Below, piece by piece: positions 11,601 through 23,600 of a stretch of DNA of 64,000 bases. The stretch lies in contig OY720641.1 in NCBI GenBank assembly GCA_963169105.1, positions 73,607,496-73,671,495 of the forward strand, written 5' to 3'. Origin of the DNA: Ceriagrion tenellum. Taxonomy: Eukaryota; Arthropoda; Insecta; Odonata; Coenagrionidae. Below the pieces are notes generated by a model. It ran no database searches and was not told where the DNA came from. It saw nothing but the letters and a program-made list of their open reading frames with translations. The position numbers and the translations under genes are program-made. Position 1 is the stretch's first letter. Each line of letters begins with the position of its first letter.

Positions 11601-14600
11601 AATTTCGCAAAAAGAGACTTTTCTTAAAAGCTAAAACTTTTCAACTTTCATATTTTCAAGTTTTTTTTAGACGAACTGTCAATTTTTAAGGTTTGATTGG
11701 TTGAGTGTACTTGGTGACCAAGAACTGTCTGATGATCGGATGTCACCATCCAGATTGGCGGCACAATTTAAGGTTCATTTTGAGATATTTTATGTAATCA
11801 TAAGAAAAATTCGTTTTCCATAACGAACATTACCTTCTGTGTGTGCGAAGTGCTGTCACCATGAAAGTTTTTGAAAGCTGTCTTGTTCTTTTACTTATTG
11901 GCAACTTTTTTTTTTGGAAAATTTTGCTGCCGGCTATTGGTTGACTGTGACACTAAGCCATCCATTGGTCCTCTTTTACATTTTACTTAGGTATATTTTT
12001 GATACAAATTAACTGTGATTGAAAATCTCATATCATTACCCATAATTACTCTGGAAATGATAGCTTAATGTTTAAGTACAATCCGTTTTAACGCGAGAAT
12101 ACTACTACTATTTGGGGAAATAATACGAAAAATTCTCTACTTTAAGCTCTATGTAAAAATGTTTTCGTTTTTTTGAGACACTTGTTGCTTCGAAGTTCTG
12201 CGACATTTGTTTTCCTTGTGGTTGTATTAATTTTCTGGGAGTTATTTTGAGAATGAAGTGCGGTGTATATACATTTTGCGTGGTAATAACTCACGGAATA
12301 ATTGTTTTGGAGCCCGTAAGTGCAGTTGTGGGCAGCGACGCAGCTGGATACGGTACCGTTGACGAAATCCCCGACGTTTCCGCTGGCGTCTCTGAGGGCA
12401 GCACCTCCAGCCAGCACGACGAAGACGGCGTAGGATATCATGGAGATGAGAAGGGAAAGAAGAGTTCCCTTTGGTATGGCTTCCGCTGGATCCTATGAAA
12501 AGGGAATCACAAATTATGCTTAATCTATGCTTGCGCTAGAGCTTGGTTTCGTAGTGTTGAAAAGGCGCATAAATTGGATGGATTGGATATTTGGGGAGGC
12601 GACCGACAGCTAAGATCATTTTTGCCATAGGGCATAGGTAAGGGAGGAAGGGTGGATAGAAACCCGGCGTCGGCATTAGTCCGCATCAAACATGTACAGT
12701 AAGGAGAATATCCCTAGCTAAGAAGGCGTTCATGGGAAAAAGACATCTGCTCTGCTCAACGAAGATTAGACTACAAACCAAGAAACAGTATGTGAAAACA
12801 TACGTGTGGAGCGTGGCACTCTATGGATCGTAAGCATGGACCATTGGAAAAACTGACCTGAGCAGACCAGAATCTTTCAAAATTTGGTGCTATCGGAGGA
12901 TGCTGATGATAAAATGGACGGACAAAATACGAAATGACAAAGTTTATAGAATAGTGGCTAAAATTGTTTAATGTATTATATCAGCCTTACCTTAAGGTCT
13001 CCAGAGATGTTTGCTCCTGCTTGTATCCCGGTGACTGAAGGGAAAAATATGGCGAACACGGAGAAAAAGTCTTGGTCCACGTTCTCACTAAATCGGTAGT
13101 CGGGCCATGCGTTCACTTTGAACACGTCAGCTACGGAAGTGGAAAGAAAATGTCCGTGAGTATGTGGGAAATACAAAATATGGGAAAAGTAAAGTTATTT
13201 CTAAATAATCATGTCCGGTAATGTGACAATCGATTTCATGATGGTTGGAATCTTTTATGTATACTTGTCATACCGTTCCTTTTTCAGGATGGACCGTGGG
13301 AGGGCTTAGCTATTGCTGGTAGGCTCAGGAAATGGGCTCTGTTTGTTAATATTTCCTTCATAATGTCATATCCTCGCAGACATCTTTCTCTTCTTAAGTT
13401 CGCTTTTCACGGGGCAAAAAATTGCACAATTTTACGCTGCCTTTTTTTCAAAATCTGGTGTGCAATAGTTCCTGAATTTAAACCGGGGCTATGTTGCCAT
13501 CTCGCGTTCATGAATCCTCGCATGCGTTCTTGGAAAAGATGCTTCTGGTTATCATGTAGTAGTGTTCAAATTATTCACAAATCTTTAATAGATTTTGATG
13601 GAGTTTATTATCTTTTTATTATTACCCTCAACATTTTCGTAGCGATATGAAAAAATCGTTGAATCGAAATCGAATATTGTTGAAAAAATATTGTATTTTC
13701 ACTAACAAATGCACTCATGTGATCCAAAGAGATACTTTCCTTGATTATGCCAAGGAGCTTACTAAACATTGAAGCCGAACATGCAGGTAAATGAGCAGTT
13801 TTAGAGTGTGTACCAATTGGAAACGGCTGTTACCAACAGAGTCCGAGATGCCGTACTGCCTTGTGACGTCACAGTGAGTTTTCAACATGGCTACCCGTTT
13901 TAGCGGCGCTGCTGTTTTCTTCTCAATTCTGAGGTGTTTTTTAGCCTTGAAAATGTTTTTCGCGTTTTAAGTTGGATTTTACGATGAATTGATACTCCAA
14001 AATTTAATTTAAGACCGTTGCTTTGGCTATATTAAAAAGTGGTGCACAACCGTATTCTCCGCTATAGACGACGCAATTTGAAATGCGCGTACATGCGCAC
14101 ATCAGATTGTGCAATTATGTGCAGGGTGTAAAACGGGCTTAATACACTCATGCTTGCCTTCATACTCGCTCTCAGATTCTTAAGACATCCAATATTCCTC
14201 CTCAAAAGTATCTCTCCCTCTACATTCACCTAACAACTTTCCTCATCAACCCCTTCCTCTCGCATCAGACACTCTTATTTCATGTCCATCTCTGGAGCGT
14301 CTAGTCCACATTTTCTCATAACCCACTTATTACTAAATCTATACCTCCTACTTTTACAGAAAACACTTCTGGAATATCTCCTGCCATTTGCTAAATCTTT
14401 GTTTGCTAATCTACGTATGCCAGGATAAATTGGAATATATATCCAACGCTTTTTCTCTTGAAATAATTGTGTAATGAGTGGTAATTCGCCAGTAGACGAT
14501 ATTTCATTTCTTATTAAACAGAAAGAAGACAATTTAAAATCCCTGCATTATTATTCATATTCGATGTAATTTTTCAAATAAAATATAACCTTTGAATAGA

Positions 14601-17600
14601 AAATTATTAATGTGAGGTATGTAATGAGCTGAAAAATGGTAAAAATAGGAAGTTTAATATCCCTAGGACCCCCATTAGAGATTATAAGTATCCACTCTGT
14701 GGGATGCTGTAAATTTCATATAGATAAGCGTATCTTAGTATTTGACTTGATATTTCTAATTTTCATTTTATCTTTCTAATGATAGTATTTTGCATACGTC
14801 CGAGTGATTTGCACGAGAAACTTTTCTCTTGGTATAGTCTTTGTACAGTATCCAGGTGAACTGGTAGAGGCTTCTTATAATCCATCAAAGATGGTGTATA
14901 TGAATACTCTTTTTATCTGAAAGTTCAAACTTGGTCTCGCCGGAAATCAAAAGGCTCACATTTCAGCTTAACAATGGCCCTGCACTTGTCATGCTGATAT
15001 CGCAAGGACGTAATCGAAATGTGTGGATCACTTTCAAAACGCGTGTTGTCGAAAAAATATTTCCTCTGGTGATCTCCCTCTGTGAGAGGTCATAGCGTTT
15101 TGTAATAAACTTGGAGAGATACCCTTTTAGTTCACAAATATTGATTTCGTGTTCTCATGTTTTGGGATAGTGTTCCTCATAAAACACTGGCCAGCTCAAT
15201 CTTCCCAAGTGCAACTTTCGCGAACAGCAGCAGTTTAAGTAGCCGTCTTCGTTACGTGTAATCATCATTTCGTTTGTTTTGGTACTATTTACTCGTAACA
15301 TAGTGGTAAATGGCACGGTTTTAACAGGAGCGTAAAGTATAAATACACTCGTGAGTTTAAAAAAGTCGAAAGATTTAACATGCCTTGAGAAGCGAAAATC
15401 GTGGAGTACAAAGTTTTTTTTCCTTCTCACTTCAATGTTAGGCAGCAATACCTGGATATTTTAGGAATTGCATTACACTCGCAATACATAATTTACCATT
15501 TAGCATACGGAAAACCCCTCACTATACATGGCATGTCCTCAGAACGTATGATAAAACGGAAATCATGAAGGAAGATTCATTATCCTTGGCATTAAAGCAA
15601 TAGCTCAACTGTACTTACCCTGAAAAGGAATGGTGTGCTGGGATTTTGTAAGATTATAAAACTTCATTTCGGCTGAATGTTACGACGTTGGGAGTCTTAA
15701 ACACTTATTCCCTTATCTTGATTTTTGGTCATCAACCGGCGACCAACCAGCTCCGTTTTAGCCATTAGAGGCGACCGATACAGAATGAGTGACACGTGAT
15801 GATTGTCATACTTACCGCTCAGTCCAGCGAATCCCTGTGATTTTTCAACGTCGCTGGGTGGGCCTCTGATGGTGCCTCCAATGAAGTCTATAATGGCGCC
15901 GACTATGATAACTACCAGGAGATTTTGTGCCTGTAAAATGTCGGGGATAAAAATAATCAATCGGGGAACAAATTATCCAATTCATAACTAATTAGATGTT
16001 GGTATATATTTCTCCATCAAAACAGTATAAAGAGCTGTGTTGAATACCGGTGATAAAAGTTTTTAAAAGTTATAGTCTTATACCGCTGTAGGGGACTTTA
16101 TTTTTCGAATAAATACTCTTCAGTGACCATGGAAAACTATACAGAAATGGAAAACCAGGTGGATTGGACACACTCTGAGACACTATGAGTTTGAGAAGAA
16201 CATAATAGAAGGTAAAATAGAAGGAAAAGGCCCCAGAGGAAGATCTAGGAATAAGTTCATGGACTAAATGAAGAGGAGAGTACTTAGGAAGAGATACCAG
16301 GAGGTAAAGGAACTAGCATTAGATAGGGAAGGGTGTAGGGTTGCTAACAACCAATCCTAGGATTGAACGACAAATGAATGAAGCGACTATAGGCTAAAGT
16401 GATAACCATGGAGAATTTATGGAACCATAGGGTACGACAACCAGGGGAATGCTGAAACTAACAGTGTCTAGTAAATATGTTTTCTCAAATATTGTTGAAA
16501 ATAAATCATATTGTCCCCATCTTAATGTTTTCAGGATCACAAGAAAACTTTTCTTTGTGAAAGAGTTTTAAATATACCGCGGAAAAAATGAGTCAAATAA
16601 AAGAATTATGTGGTTATTTTTATTTAGTTACCGAGAATTTCAGTTATATTAAAGTATACTATTGCGCCATTTATAATGCAATATTTTATTAATGCTCCCT
16701 ACAACTTATGAAATAAAAACTAATGATTCGATTATGCATCAAGTCCTCGGTATGCGTCGTTTAGATTTACGTCTGAGTCGATGCTACGTCCATGCTGACA
16801 AGGGTCGTCGAAAATGTTTCCCTCTTTAATGCTAATAAAATAGACCGCATGTGCATATGTTTGAGTTTTTTTGACGATTGAGACATAATCATCTTATCTG
16901 AAATAGCTATTATTTCCAGGATAAAGGCAAAAAACGAATTATTAAATTAACGCCTTGATTTATCGAGGAATTAAAGTGGCCACGAATATCTGGATCCGTT
17001 TTACGTTATTTCGACTTACTTCGCTCTTCTTCCTCACGCATCTACGACATGTATCGAGGACTTACTGGCCCTCCATGGGTCCGGTGGCCCCTGATTCGAT
17101 GATGTACTCCGGCAGACCGCACGGCGTCTACCCGGAAAGGGAGCCAGGAAGACACCTAATCCCAAATCTTTGGGCAACGTGCTCTTTCGGTTCTCAAAGA
17201 TGTGGGGTAGGTTTTCGCGAAAGCGAGACCGACGGCTACTTGTCGCACGTTGTTTGGGTAACCGAACTAATACGAGCACTTCGGGGAGGCGGAGGCCCAA
17301 TTGAGGTCCTTTTGACATCAATCCGCCTCATTGGTGTCGGCCTCGAAGGGGCTGTTGGTTTCGCTAACCTTCCCTTCCCACCTCTTCCTTGCCTCGGACG
17401 TAAGCGAGAAGCTTGATTCCAGGGCGGAAGTTGTATTCCCGCGGCGAGAGCCGAAACACCTGTAGTCCTCATTATGGGTAGGCGGGGAGTATTGAGATGA
17501 CGGATGTACCCACGCTTTGACCCTAATTGGTCCGAATTGACCCTCTAAGGTGGTCCCTGATTCGATGACGTACTCCGGCAGACCGCACGACGCCTACCCA

Positions 17601-20600
17601 GAAAGGGAGTCGGGAGATACTCAATCCCAATTTTTTGGGCAACGGGCTCCTCCGGTTCTCAAAAGAGGTGCGGTAAGTCTTCACAAAAGCGAGACTGACG
17701 GAGACTCGTCTGAGGTTGTTGGGGGAACCCAATAGATACGAGTACTGCGGGGAGGCGGAGGTCCAATTGAGGTCCTTTTGACGTCAATCCGCCTCATGGT
17801 ATCGGCCTCGCAGGGGTTGTGGTTCGCTAACCTACCCTTCCCTTTTCCTTACCGTATTCCCACTACCCCCCATGCTTGGCGATAAGCGAGAGCTTCCGGC
17901 CAGGAGGGGCGGTTTTTAGCCCGTGGGGAGACCCGAAACACCTTTAGTCCTCATTATGACTAGGGAACTATCTCGGCCAAACTACGTTAAGCGAGCGTCT
18001 TGCATACCTTTGACTCCCACTCCATGCCGACGGCGCAGATGATGATCATGATGAAGATGGCGACGACGCCAACAATCCTGACGTCATTGACTCCTCCGTC
18101 GACAATCTGCAGTCCGTTCTCCTTGAGCAGATTGTTGAGCGAATCGCAGAAGCCGATGGTGTTCATGGAAGCGGCCACGGCGTTGGCGAAGGCGAACACA
18201 ATGCCCACGGAGGCCCCAAACTCCGGACCCAAGGACCTCGAGATTATGTAGTAGATGCCACCTGTAAAGGACAATGCAATTGATACGCACGCAATGGAAT
18301 ATAGCCCAATAATATGCATTTAAAACTTCACATGAAATGCGAGTTGCGTCAATTTATGGACTTCACGTGTTGCTATTCACAGTTGTTCTCATTAATTTCT
18401 CAGTCAGAAACTTTCGTAATAATTCTGTCTAAGGATTGGTTGATTATATTACCAATGTATTATGAAATTGGGTATGGTTTATGCAGGTATTATAGTTTTC
18501 TTATCGCTTATGTGGCGAAAATGTTCCCAATCAAAGGGGACTAAATGTATTTCAGGCTTATCAAGGAGAGTGTTTACGTAGTTTGAACGTTATAATTTTG
18601 TTGTTGGTAATAATATGCATAATATTAGAATTTTAATGTTTTTGTAGTTATAAGAAGTATGTAGTAAATATCTACATTTACATACCACTCTGCGCCGTCG
18701 CATTGGCGTGTGGATGGGGGTGTTAGGACACCGACCCTGTATAGGTGTTCGGGATAAGGTTTTTGGGAGGTGAAATGGTGCCGTGTATTATGAGAGTCTA
18801 TTTAGTGGAGCTCATTTTTTATTTTGGTCACCTAATGTGCGTGGGAAGAACAAATTTTTGTACTTATGTGCTCGGCAATATATATCTCTTCTAATTTGTA
18901 GCTATTCTCGGAGTCGCTCTTAGACACTCCCCTTCTGAATTTCTCAAGTAAACTAAGCCTAGCCTGTAGCCTCCGAGTCTCTGTTGGCACCCAACACAAT
19001 CCCTCTGAAAGCTGAGAAACTGTATATGTTCGCTCGTAGCTGTTTTTAACGAATCACGTAGCTTTCCTTTTTTGTTTTAAGCTCGTAGCAGTTTTTACGT
19101 ATGTCTTTTGCACGTTCTGAGGAGAGCTTTTCTATCTGGAGTGGTGTCCAATACTTCTATTTTATTTGTTAACTTTCTTTTAACATTCTACACTGATACC
19201 ACCAAAAATCATGCCATCAAACACAATCAACTTTACTTTGGTTTTAGCAGTGTAACACCCCAGTTTATTTGAGTTCAAGTCTATTGGAAACTTAAAATTG
19301 TAATCGATTATTATCTGGAAACATCTGGTTTATTGTTTATCGTATAGCAGTTCAGGTCTCTAATAGAGTTATAACTGTTTATTTGCGCGTGTTGGCACGT
19401 TTTTCTGGTTTATATCCTTCTGATAATTGGCGCGAAAGACATCCGTAATGGTGCTAATTATTCCACTGTTGATACCCCCAAAACACACACAATTCTATTT
19501 AATGAACCGCTAGTTTATATGTCACCCAGTTTATTAGTGGCACGAGATAAGGAGAAAGACTTAATACTGAACCCTAATTAAAGGGTAAAATCAAACAAAA
19601 ATATGTATACAGTAAAATCTGCCTACGCGGTCACCTGTACTGTAGGCGAAAAATTATTTGCACTCGAGTTTGAGAACAAATAAAAAAATAAAGAGAAGAC
19701 CTACAGAAAAACAAATCACATCATAATGTTTATTAATTAAGTCTACGTTTTATAATGACAAAATTAAATGTTTTTTATTAATTTTTTATATTTTTACTGC
19801 GGGTGTAACGTAAACAGTACCGATTTTTGACGGCGTTCGAGCAAAGCTCCGACTTTGATAATTCGTACCCCAAGAACGAGTTATTTTATGTCAACCCTAT
19901 TTTAGTCATCGATAGCTAAATATGTTTGATAAATACGCTGTCAGTTTTAGCATTGTATCTTAAACAAGAAAAAGTTTGTTATTAATTTTGTCAAATCATT
20001 GCATTTCAAAACTGGGGCGTCGTACGATTTCGTTCTTGGCAGCCGATAGCGGCCGATTAAAAAAAATTTAATGTTAAGTCTAATCAAGTTGAGCATGCAA
20101 TTCTGGTAATGTTGAATTGTCTAGTACACTCATTAGGTTGATGAAACTATTCAGATACATACGAATGAAAAATAATGCATATTTCAAATGTGTTTCAACT
20201 ATTTTACTACCGATTATACTACCAAGTGGCACCTTACAGTTTACCGAAGGCCGTTCATCGAAGCCTTTTATTGCTCAAACTAATCGCTCATTTCTTCATA
20301 CGAGGAGGAATTGAGCATGAGATTTTATGTTAAAGTTGTATATTGCGATTATTTTGCTTCTGTCACAACTTTTTCAGCCTTTGAAGTTTGCACAAGCGGT
20401 CAATGCAATATATATGCGCATTTTGATGGCATTAGTGGTACCTACTGGGCTCCCTCCAGTTATAGTCCAATTCATTCTCCTCTTAAATCCAGTACCTAGG
20501 TAAACAGTGTACTCTCTAAGACAATGAATGAGTAAGGAATGTAACTAAGGACCAAATAAAAGTGAAAACACACGAGGAAGACTTATGGCCTGATGCGTGT

Positions 20601-23600
20601 AACTAAGAGGGGTGAAGGAAGGATATTCTAGCAAAGTGTGATAAGAGTTTTTATTGAGTCGTAGGCTGTGAAGGGCACCAGTGGACGAGTCTTCTGAAAG
20701 AATGAATATTAGTTTCTTGAAAAAAATAACTTTTCATGAATCAGGAGTGAAGGAACAGCTGATTTAGTTTTTAACTCGCTTTTTTCGTTTCCTTAGTACG
20801 GGCATCCTTATTAAACTAAAACAACACCAAAACAAATAAAAGCACTCTAAAATAACTCAACGACAACGTTCATAGTCTCGAATAAAGAAACTATCATATT
20901 TAATTCATGCTTGTTTACAAGCATTTTGATTCATATTTAGCAATTACATATGCGCTTGTTAGGTTAACGTCAGAAGCGTTAAGGACACATTCAAACTATT
21001 ATCCACTGCTACTTCCAACAACAAACGTTCGAATTCCTCAAATTATCATGAAAAGTTATACGGATATAATTTAAGCATTGAAAATAATATTTGATACCAA
21101 ATGGATGTTCCTATTCTATTATAGCCATATTAATTACAACCGACAGGTGGAATGACAGCCTATGTTTCACAGGAGTACGTAGTGAATTAAATGCGGTAAA
21201 ATTAGGTAATTCCTAAAGGTTATTCATGCAGAGAAATTCTCGTAAACGCCTGAGAGCGCCATCATGTTTCTCCTTCAAGTTTGTCATGGCTAATAATGCA
21301 GTCGATATGCGCTGATTTCTGAGGTAAAAGATTATGACAACTCCATTGGTTAAGCGCGGCTTTTCCACATTAGCATTATTTGCAAAAATCATGTCAGCAT
21401 GTGAAACTTGTAAAACTTAATAGTAATGGGGATCACATAATTAACTTTTTGCATGATTTGGATGGTAATTAATGACTGAAGTCTCTCTGTTAATTTGACA
21501 AATTAAATCAATTATTCCTCGACTCTAGTTTCAGTAAAGACTTCATTTTTCCTTGCCTTAGTTTCGGGCGTTCTTACCTCCTTTCACTTCCCCGTTCGTG
21601 CTGATAGCGGACAGCGAGAGCGTGGTGAGGACGCAGACAAGCGCTGAAATGCCGATGATTATGAGCGAATGGACTGAAATGAAAAGAAACAATAAACAAT
21701 CAGTTGCAGGGAAAGATAATGTATGATTCACGAACGAAGAGGCTGACATTGGTATGCAAGAAACACTGAGCATGATGAATTACAGGCAAAAGTTTTTATT
21801 TCATGTCGTTTTAATAAATTTGCCATCTCAAAAATTGACACCACATTCGCATCTCTGGAGAGAATGACCATGCAGATAGGTGGGTAATCCGCAATATTTT
21901 TAAGCTGCTCAAGCTGAATATTCTGATATTTACATTGGAGGACAGGAGATTAAGAATAAATGGCGTCCTCACCAATTTTAACCGTTTTTACTTATTTTGA
22001 TGTATGTATCATGTTTGTGTCTATAGTAAGATCAGATATAGTTTATAAAATCCAAAGATTCCTGCTATATTGAAATTTATGCATGATGCAGAAATGAAAA
22101 ATATGCAATTATCCACAGAATTAAATTTCACTGCGACCTAGGTTTCGGTGTTTTTACATCATCATCATGTTTTTACAGCATCATCATGTTTTTTCATCAT
22201 CATCAGGACCTGATGATGATGTTAAAACATCGACACCTAGGTTTCATTAAATTTCATTTCTTAGGATAATTGCAAATTTTTCACTGTTGCATCAGATATA
22301 GTTTAGCACTAGTAGTACTAATACAATTGACATGTTTTTTATTACTCGTTCACTTTTGTTCGATTATGTATCTAACAACCGGTTTATATATACAGCAAAT
22401 AGTGGAAACTCACAACTACCGGAAACTCACCAACAAAAACATCTCATTGTCGATATATGAATTTGCGCCTTGCATGTGTCTTCATGTTCTTAGCAATTTT
22501 TCGTAAAACATTTTCGCTTAATCGGTGTACTAATGGAGTCATTTTGATGGGAGTTGAATCCAAATGATTCATCCCAGGCATAATTTAATTTCGCAGTGGC
22601 AAAATGGAGTGTCAATTGCCTTTGGTGGGCGCGCCCCAGAATCTAACGACGTCTTTGCTAATGATTGGGGATATCCGAAAGTCACGACGCGGCGAGCGTT
22701 AGTTTCCGTTCCTCCACGGACATTGCACAGCGTTGATTGCGTATCTTGGGTCTCAGGATGGGAATCATTCACACCTGAGTCATGGAATGATAACCGATTG
22801 CTAATTATTTCTGTTTCTTCAGAATCGAAGGTGGAGGATAATGTGCGAACGTGTAACCCTATACAGTCCCATAGAACTTTAGCGGCACTGTTCAGAGGGT
22901 CGCTCCTTTCATTGGTATTCGTCCATTGCTGGAGCATCTAACCCACGTTCTTGAATCACTCATACGCTCCAAGCCGTGCACTTCTCAGGTACCTTATTTC
23001 CACTGCAATTAGCCAAATCTTATGCTTAGCCTATGCTTATAAAGTGTTCACGGTAGAAAGACAACTGATGTGTTCAAAGAAGACAGGGTTACAAACTAGG
23101 AAACAGTATATGAAAATGTTCGTGTGGAGCATGCCACTATGGATCGGAAGCATGGACCATTGGACAAGTTGGAATGAACAGACTAGAATCCTTCGAAACC
23201 TGGTGCTGGAGGAGAATGCTTAAGATAACCTATATTCAGAAAAGAAGGACCAGATGGATTGGGTACACCCTGGGGCACTATGAGCTTGTGAAGAACATAC
23301 ATGAAGGAAAAATAGAGGAAAAATCGTCAGAAGAAAATACAGGAATAAGTTCATGGATCTTATAAATAGGAAAGTATATAAATTGAAAGAGCTACCAGGA
23401 AGTAAAGGAACTAGCATTAGAAAGGGAAGGGTGTAGGGACGCAGTCAACCAATCTTAGGATTGAACGACCAATGATGAGATGCTTATCCTGACATATCCA
23501 GGTTTCGCAGCCATGTTATAACGTCGGAAGGAGAACACTTTTGAGCACTCCTTCGCCCAAATTCTTTTTAATGACTTATAACAAATGTGTTGTCGCTATT

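Larger units (their letters stand above)
9985..12294. other. Intron 7
   Basis: 2.3 kb between exons 8 and 7. It holds a GGTGGT TTAA element starting 54 bases from the exon 8 acceptor, a SINE-like fragment, a complete 579-bp GGTAGT element and a second SINE-like fragment (11557-11616). Nothing recognised in 10260-10790 or 11620-12290. Confidence 0.6.
12493..12990. other. Intron 6 (498 bp): SINE and LINE remnants
   Basis: Short intron made largely of a reverse SINE B piece (12578-12690) and an RTE-like LINE piece (12695-12960) that reaches to about 30 bases from the exon 6 donor. Confidence 0.6.
15931..18007. other. Intron 4
   Basis: 2.1 kb, nearly all mobile: an RTE-like LINE end (16130-16375) and a long TTAA element (about 16390-17986) with an internal duplication. 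Confidence 0.65.

Noticed and set aside
16955..17735. Open frames of 61 to 153 codons in the GC-rich block
   Set aside because: The two tandem copies do not keep the same frame and both strands are open; this is composition, not coding.
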